64,000 bases of DNA from Gibbula magus (Eukaryota > Mollusca > Gastropoda > Trochida > Trochidae), in NCBI GenBank assembly GCA_936450465.1, contig OW388290.1:24603457-24667456 (forward strand). Reading direction: 5' to 3'. Below the pieces are notes generated by a model. It was given only the letters and a program-made list of their open reading frames with translations. It did no database searches and was not told where the DNA came from. Positions within the stretch are counted from its first letter, which is position 1. Each line of letters opens with the position of its first letter. A program made the position numbers and the translations under genes. This document shows, piece after piece, positions 63,101-64,000 of the stretch.

Positions 63101-63107
63101 CTTCATC
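27048..63107 (-). CDS. KATNIP: KATNIP (KIAA0556), katanin-interacting ciliary protein, 5' partial
   Basis: Thirty reverse-strand exons with GT-AG borders and matching phases give 4362 nt, 1453 residues plus stop. Human KATNIP is about 1.6 k residues, so the N-terminus lies beyond the window. Exons in order: 63107-62930, 62749-62469, 61862-61696, 61274-61139, 60149-59946, 58955-58812, 58472-58118, 50676-50559, 48198-48013, 47027-46878, 46391-46336, 46117-45955, 44735-44680, 44386-44237, 43806-43719, 43182-43038, 42887-42690, 42333-42196, 41741-41610, 39730-39625, 39322-39145, 31707-31542, 30787-30630, 30145-30090, 29771-29661, 29539-29400, 29153-29052, 28610-28450, 27997-27897, 27085-27048. 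The family binds katanin and microtubules at the ciliary base; human loss causes Joubert syndrome. DUF4457-type sequence occurs as four WGD...HMWL...WNYNKS modules. The gene is intact despite large transposon-filled introns. Confidence 0.93.
28225..28345 (-). repeat. SINE fragment
   Basis: ttggggtttcacgtcattttcactta... gctgctaatattagggcagg... aagcccacaacgccatgtggctctgtatt shares its body with 44,480-44,600 (gctgctagtattatggcagg... cctgtaacgtcatgtggcta). It lies in a KATNIP intron. Confidence 0.5.
30630..39322 (-). CDS. KATNIP: KATNIP module 3, split by a 7.4-kb transposon-filled intron
   Basis: Exon 39322-39145 (TATWGDMHYLGLTGLEIADK) is separated from 31707-31542 (SDEHMWLIPFTAG, IRLWNYNKSPEDTYRG) by the intron that carries the nested hAT-like and DIRS elements. 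Exon 30787-30630 completes the module. Phases match exactly across the long intron. Confidence 0.88.
31004..31223. mobile_element. hAT MITE with 8-bp target duplication
   Basis: CTCAAAAC flanks both ends (30996-31003, 31224-31231). The ends are TAGAGATGGGTGG and, from the right, TAGGGTTGGGTACC, typical of hAT. It is 220 bp, non-coding, in a KATNIP intron. Confidence 0.85.
32113..32282. repeat. DIRS left inverted terminal repeat
   Basis: Runs from cttaccttacactac to ttacacatgc and is the exact reverse complement of 37890-38059 by eye. The outer extension (ttacaaaaatctaaat..., from about 32,080) is unique to this end. Confidence 0.9.
32356..32440. repeat. DIRS internal complementary region
   Basis: tagtgtaaggtaagtatcca...agatttttgtaa is the complement of the left end (32,080-32,126). 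It continues directly as attttttaacttaccttaca...ttgcatat, the complement of the right end (about 38,036-38,069). The two halves share one T at the junction near 32,402. Confidence 0.88.
32592..34883 (-). CDS. DIRS tyrosine recombinase
   Basis: The open frame is 763 codons; its first half overlaps the RT-RNase H frame, so the true start is unclear. The C-terminal catalytic domain has the tyrosine-recombinase tetrad: Arg in AARVSELHALD (about 568), HEIR (His 697, Arg 700) and Tyr in FASHYLRDLA (about 733). A SAM-like N-terminal part precedes it (LALAHRPSTRGLYNDKWSSF). The enzyme inserts the circular cDNA without target duplication. The frame is open to its stop at 32592. Confidence 0.9.
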   Translation of the reverse strand: MQAEGFHTAASTPARLADQPREIASNSVSSPFLHRGPLSNRPGLSESPSRQMGEDSGRGEQSAQLQAESQRVAISPRCTVSRSESDSERPLDATPPSEIPATSDRAERSKNPFLSTISSPPVSPVVDSPVERLRRRLLDSVHTGSGALRRRVSAGLGSSHGRAGDLRSVFRRSDQLAYQPPRVSSCDPGSSVLGRVPARSETPGRLRQCNGSLVYPEARLNQISSAVIPNLRAVSACGQPGNHVTGTPHPGVQKRLSRRPVTSRQANPNRMDVTQDIFRGHMPKFSSSPSRPVCDKQKLSTATVCVASPRSHSLGSGCSVSSVGGVRRLCLSPTSVTSQGTGENQNYKSAPSAFGRALVASKVMVSRPSRGNKRKTLGNSSQKRHPVTPIQPSIAPGTREVQPARLVHLQRALTAKGYSSRAAKLIALAHRPSTRGLYNDKWSSFEQYCQSKNQDSTSASPQFLADYLMFLRRKRHLKGGTIASYLAAINSVLSVKLDRKVSRIPELQSILKAFRLQDQKVKFRPPAWDLNIVLRHLRAAPFEPLARASLDNLTKKTVFLLGLATAARVSELHALDVTRLKFEQRRHGVAHLGLAWDFVAKNQLPGQPDRMFSIPPLSSIVDPYDDEEMVLCPVRCLREYVCRTTELRGTRKRLFLPISKSSKAEVSKNTISLWLRAVILGAYDAEGLEHPSANNPHEIRALASTMALHSNCSIASIMEGCFWRSSTVFASHYLRDLAVEDVKGTQSFGPLVFAQQITNPRRS
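33644..35713 (-). pseudogene. DIRS reverse transcriptase-RNase H ORF with one in-frame stop
   Basis: From 35374 the frame is open for 576 codons. RT motif A is LDLQDAYLHVPI (Asp 86), motif B FGISTAPW and motif C YIDD (150-153). RNase H residues are Asp 314 (LFVDAS), Glu 346 (RLEFQAV), Asp 371 (VASDNA) and Asp 422 (LADALSRPD). The same frame continues upstream to about 35,713 with typical DIRS pre-RT sequence (GGRLGLFWENW, VLREGYRL), but a TAA at 35,380-35,378 breaks it. Either the copy is recently disabled or the stop is leaky. It overlaps the recombinase frame at its 3' side. Confidence 0.88.
35589..37245 (-). CDS. DIRS gag-like ORF in two overlapping frames
   Basis: A first frame (about 37,245 to 36,961) has a Cys-rich start (CVVCRGP...CLDCTTLC...CTFC) and ends at TAG. 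A second frame is open from just above 36,941 to 35,589, about 450 codons. It has a Pro/Gln-rich start, an Arg-Ser run (SSRSRASSRSRERSRSP), a helical centre and a basic Gly/Arg end (RGRFPSNRGGNSRGRDGG). The change of frame near 36,960-37,000 suggests a shift mutation or frameshifting. Function as a nucleocapsid-type protein is inferred from position. Confidence 0.75.
37890..38059. repeat. DIRS right inverted terminal repeat
   Basis: Reverse complement of 32113-32282 without a mismatch by eye. The outer extension gttaaaaaatt ends near 38,069. Confidence 0.9.
39955..41562. repeat. 64-bp minisatellite, ~25 copies, with 7-unit higher order
   Basis: The unit contains aatgaggcagtgatggagac, taacatgggttatgacttga and gaaatagtcttgtc. 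Variant units (gtgaaggagac, gtgacgtagac, tatgaattgag) recur in the same order 448 bp apart (40,671 and 41,119), i.e. 7 units were duplicated as a block. It lies in the KATNIP intron between exons 41741-41610 and 39730-39625. Confidence 0.95.
41880..41965 (-). repeat. tRNA-derived SINE fragment
   Basis: The reverse strand has TTAGCTCAGTGGTTAGG, a good box A, then gagaattgttctccatgtg. Box B is weak, so a SINE remnant rather than a tRNA gene. Confidence 0.4.
42196..43182 (-). CDS. KATNIP: KATNIP module 2
   Basis: Exons 43182-43038, 42887-42690 and 42333-42196 give TWGDRHYVGLTGIDIFSS, DDVHMWLAPFTTG, IRIW|NYNKSRIHSYRGAKDIL (intron at the bar) and a closing LDKQLIFHGEIA strand. The next exon (41741-41610) is an acidic spacer, DEVSKNDEAYEGDLFSDDEED. 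Confidence 0.88.
43519..43547. repeat. (ATT)n microsatellite
   Basis: About nine ATT units in a KATNIP intron. Confidence 0.9.
43719..50676 (-). CDS. KATNIP: KATNIP central linker exons
   Basis: Eight small exons (50676-50559 to 43806-43719) encode charged, Pro/Ser/Lys-rich sequence with an acidic segment (NSENEEEEGSDGYDSPDE). A conserved-looking basic piece also occurs (MRIQKNRSKWRTSHENLEEE, then WGSLNLFNKQQRGRLSIDMG). The linker joins modules 1 and 2. Confidence 0.85.
44007..44183. mobile_element. pogo-like MITE, TA target
   Basis: CAGTGAGACCCTGTTTG at the left and ...GAGATCTGACTG at the right, TA on each side. A similar body (gatttgaaatacta...gcagatgggc...cggatatacagggt) recurs at 63,197-63,360 and, weaker, at 59,648-59,809. 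Confidence 0.65.
44480..44650 (-). repeat. SINE copy
   Basis: Shares gctgctagtatta-ggcagg, aagcctgtaacgtcatgtgg and ctatgcattgcgg with the fragment at 28,225 and, in reverse order, the copy near 22,000. Reverse orientation. Confidence 0.5.
45071..45500. repeat. 68-bp tandem repeat
   Basis: Units built of cactgtggtatgtgaa (doubled), tctgcttcataatcaaaagt and cagtatgacatgtg. The first units are regular, later ones shortened or changed (cagttgtcaatagtgcatgt). KATNIP intron, non-coding. Confidence 0.92.
48447..49792. mobile_element. 1.35-kb TIR element, TA target
   Basis: The ends CCGTATATTACTGTGTATAA match as inverted repeats, with TA on each side (48,445-46, 49,793-94). Repeated inner words tataagacgaccccc occur at both ends. 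No transposase ORF. An internal direct duplication (gttgtagaatttcattggtc) lies at about 49,385-49,450. Probably a Tc1/mariner-superfamily derivative, but that is uncertain. Confidence 0.75.
50200..50505 (+). mobile_element. Pearl-like family A, copy 2 (short)
   Basis: Two core units (atatttggggtcaaagggtc, caatttagaaacc, gaagaagatgaaaatag) and a degenerate tail (aaaagtttatggatggatagacgg). KATNIP intron. Confidence 0.65.
51773..52485 (+). mobile_element. Pearl-like tandem-core element, family B
   Basis: Head gtgagcacagctcactcatataccccgc. Then come three or more core units of about 142-158 bp (gcaaatgagggtatgaaaca, gcagatgtacacatca, ttgaacaatta, atgagtggaacaaaaa), then ggacggacggacggacg. The tail is gaccactatatacccctgac with hairpin partner gggggtat. 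The order head, core array, ACGG tract, hairpin tail is that of pearl/CvA elements, with a core unrelated to family A. Confidence 0.8.
53566..53592. repeat. (ACACA)n microsatellite
   Basis: About five acacaac-type pentamer units in a KATNIP intron. Confidence 0.85.
53936..56380 (+). mobile_element. Pearl-like family A, long copy with ~15 core units
   Basis: Head agagccactggctctgtagttcatcagg (a second head near 54,475 suggests one copy inside another). Then ~145-bp units in direct order, each with a GACCCCATTTGGGGTCAC palindrome, caatttagaatccccattgg, caaggagtctgcacac and ggagaagaagatgaaaatag. The end is acggacggacggacg, gccatgccataagcccatcg, ggcctgatgagct. The tail section is duplicated (56,165-56,270 and 56,275-56,370). 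Tail gatgagct is the complement of the head agctcatc. Confidence 0.85.
56390..58117. other. KATNIP intron stretch, nothing recognised
   Basis: AT-rich, no coding signal or clear repeat found. Confidence 0.45.
58118..60149 (-). CDS. KATNIP: KATNIP module 1 plus Ser-rich linker
   Basis: Exons 60149-59946, 58955-58812 and 58472-58118. Key words are NWGHPDRVGLTEIQFFDSE, RYMWSCEY, IKVWNFNKSLN and TRIFVGGELVFDGNI. This is the most diverged of the four modules: the WGD triplet is WGH and HMWL is YMWS. The last exon runs on into a Ser-rich disordered linker. Confidence 0.85.
59648..59809. mobile_element. pogo-like MITE, diverged copy
   Basis: taggtgggacctcgtttaac at the left, gcggataaacagggtcttac at the right, with TA-like borders. 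The body shares tttcaaatcttctctttgca and tgcaaatgatgattcg with the family at 44,007 and 63,197. Confidence 0.55.
61139..63107 (-). CDS. KATNIP: KATNIP exons: acidic and basic low-complexity N-terminal part
   Basis: Four exons (63107-62930, 62749-62469, 61862-61696, 61274-61139) encode first an acidic run (DEDELDRE...DEEEEDIEEDL) and then Ser/Pro/Lys-rich sequence. The latter carries repeated SPR/SPIK-type motifs and a predicted short helix (SAVMRALQEENSRL). It looks disordered, as in the vertebrate protein before the first globular module. Confidence 0.85.
62849..62864. repeat. Poly-A tract
   Basis: About 16 A in a short KATNIP intron. On the reverse strand it is a T-run in the intron between the first two exons of the window. 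Confidence 0.85.
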
Positions 63108-63196
63108 CTGGGGAGGGTCAGAGATAGAATTGTGACTAGGTATAAATACTATAGACTCTTTGCATACCATGACTATAAATAAGCTTAAGGCATATA

Positions 63197-63360
63197 CAGT
63201 CAGATCCAGTTTATATGCACAATTTGGTTACAGTTAAAACTCTTCCAGAAAGCGAGTTGTGTAGTTCAGCGAATCATCATTTGCATAGATAAGATTTGGA
63301 ATACTGTGCAAATGGCTGGGTTTACGGATATACAGGGTTTCGATAAATGAGGTCTGACTA
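63197..63360. mobile_element. pogo-like MITE, TA target
   Basis: CAGTCAGATCCAG at the left and GAGGTCTGACTA at the right, flanked by TA. The body matches the copies at 44,007 and 59,648. Confidence 0.65.
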
Positions 63361-63582
63361 TATTCTATAATTGTATGGAATATTATGGTTCTTTTTCAAA
63401 TGAGGACTTATTATAATTTATTTGCTATTTTGAGCTGATGAATCGAGTTGAGGAATGACCATTAACCATTGTGTACTCAGGATCAATTCATTTCGGGGAT
63501 TTTTGGTTTCAGTAAACCTCAGTGTCACAAAATATACTTATTCCAAGTTAGATTATAGTTAGTTCAGTTCAATCAAGATGCT

Positions 63583-63610
63583 TAGAAGAAGAAGAAGAAG
63601 AAGAAGAATA
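63583..63610. repeat. (GAA)n microsatellite, possible LINE tail
   Basis: Seven or so AAG units followed by aatattttatttacgtgtcac. On the reverse strand this reads as AATAAAATATT then (CTT)n, like a LINE 3' tail. The sequence to its right (to about 63,730) may be that LINE's 3' UTR. Confidence 0.5.
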
Positions 63611-63741
63611 TTTTATTTACGTGTCACATGCCGTACATAAATAATATTGACATATAAAACATAGTTATAAAAACAGCACCCAGCCCTCAGGCTTACGAGA
63701 CACGATTTTCTTTAAAATATAACAAATTCACACAATAAATA

Positions 63742-64000
63742 CCCCCCCCCCCCCCCCCCCCCCCACACACACTCCCCCACCCCTTCCAACCCACCCCCAC
63801 ACACACACAATCACAACACACACATTACAACACATGTTCTCATTCAAACACTACATTAATTATCCTCTCAACTCCCGCACCCATTTAGAAAATACAGTCG
63901 TACTACACACCCCACATCCTCGCCTTCGGTTTCATACCCATACCCTCAAATTCATTCTCCCGTACAAAAACACACGCATAAACCACACATTCTAAAAACA
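63742..64000. repeat. Poly-C and C/A-rich low-complexity tract
   Basis: About 22 C in a row, then C/A-rich sequence (cacacac, ccaccc) to the window end. No coding signal. The exact length of the C-run may be an assembly estimate. Confidence 0.8.

Overview
The window looks like animal nuclear DNA, most likely from a mollusc. The evidence is AT-rich sequence, genes split into many short exons with GT-AG borders, a metazoan ciliary gene, and a dense load of eukaryotic transposons. These include oyster-style tandem-core elements with (ACGG)n tracts and a DIRS-type retrotransposon. The species cannot be named from sequence alone. There is nothing prokaryotic: no operons, no CRISPR.

Four host genes could be assembled exon by exon with matching reading phases. 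(1) + strand, 115-5037: an intact 11-exon gene for a 689-residue AT-hook protein with a DDE-transposase-like core, probably Kolobok-type and possibly domesticated. (2) - strand, 8808-6520: a 4-exon gene for a 355-residue soluble protein joining a Cys-rich N-terminus to the intracellular (ballast) domain of P2X7. (3) + strand, 18466-19539: COX6B, a small subunit of cytochrome c oxidase. (4) - strand, 63107-27048: the 30 exons covering the last 1453 residues of KATNIP (KIAA0556, katanin-interacting ciliary protein); its 5' end lies beyond the window.

The rest is mostly mobile DNA. From 5.6 to 16 kb there are L1/Tx1-like and L2/CR1-like LINE remnants, a TTAA-flanked MITE cut cleanly into one LINE, a Mutator-like foldback element whose inverted ends are arrays of 15-16-bp repeats, and a pearl-like element. 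From 17 to 25 kb there are pogo-like and hAT MITEs with target duplications, near-perfect hairpins, tRNA-derived SINEs and a 1.36-kb Kolobok/T2-type element.

The KATNIP introns carry a 6-kb DIRS element with identical 170-bp inverted repeats, nested in a hAT-like element. They also hold a 64-bp minisatellite with a 7-unit higher-order repeat, a 68-bp satellite, a 1.35-kb TIR element, and two families of pearl-like elements. The last kilobase holds a MITE, a GAA microsatellite and a C-rich low-complexity tract.

The host genes show no functional link to each other. The shared theme is a transposase-derived gene lying near non-autonomous elements with TTAA target sites, the target expected of Kolobok enzymes.
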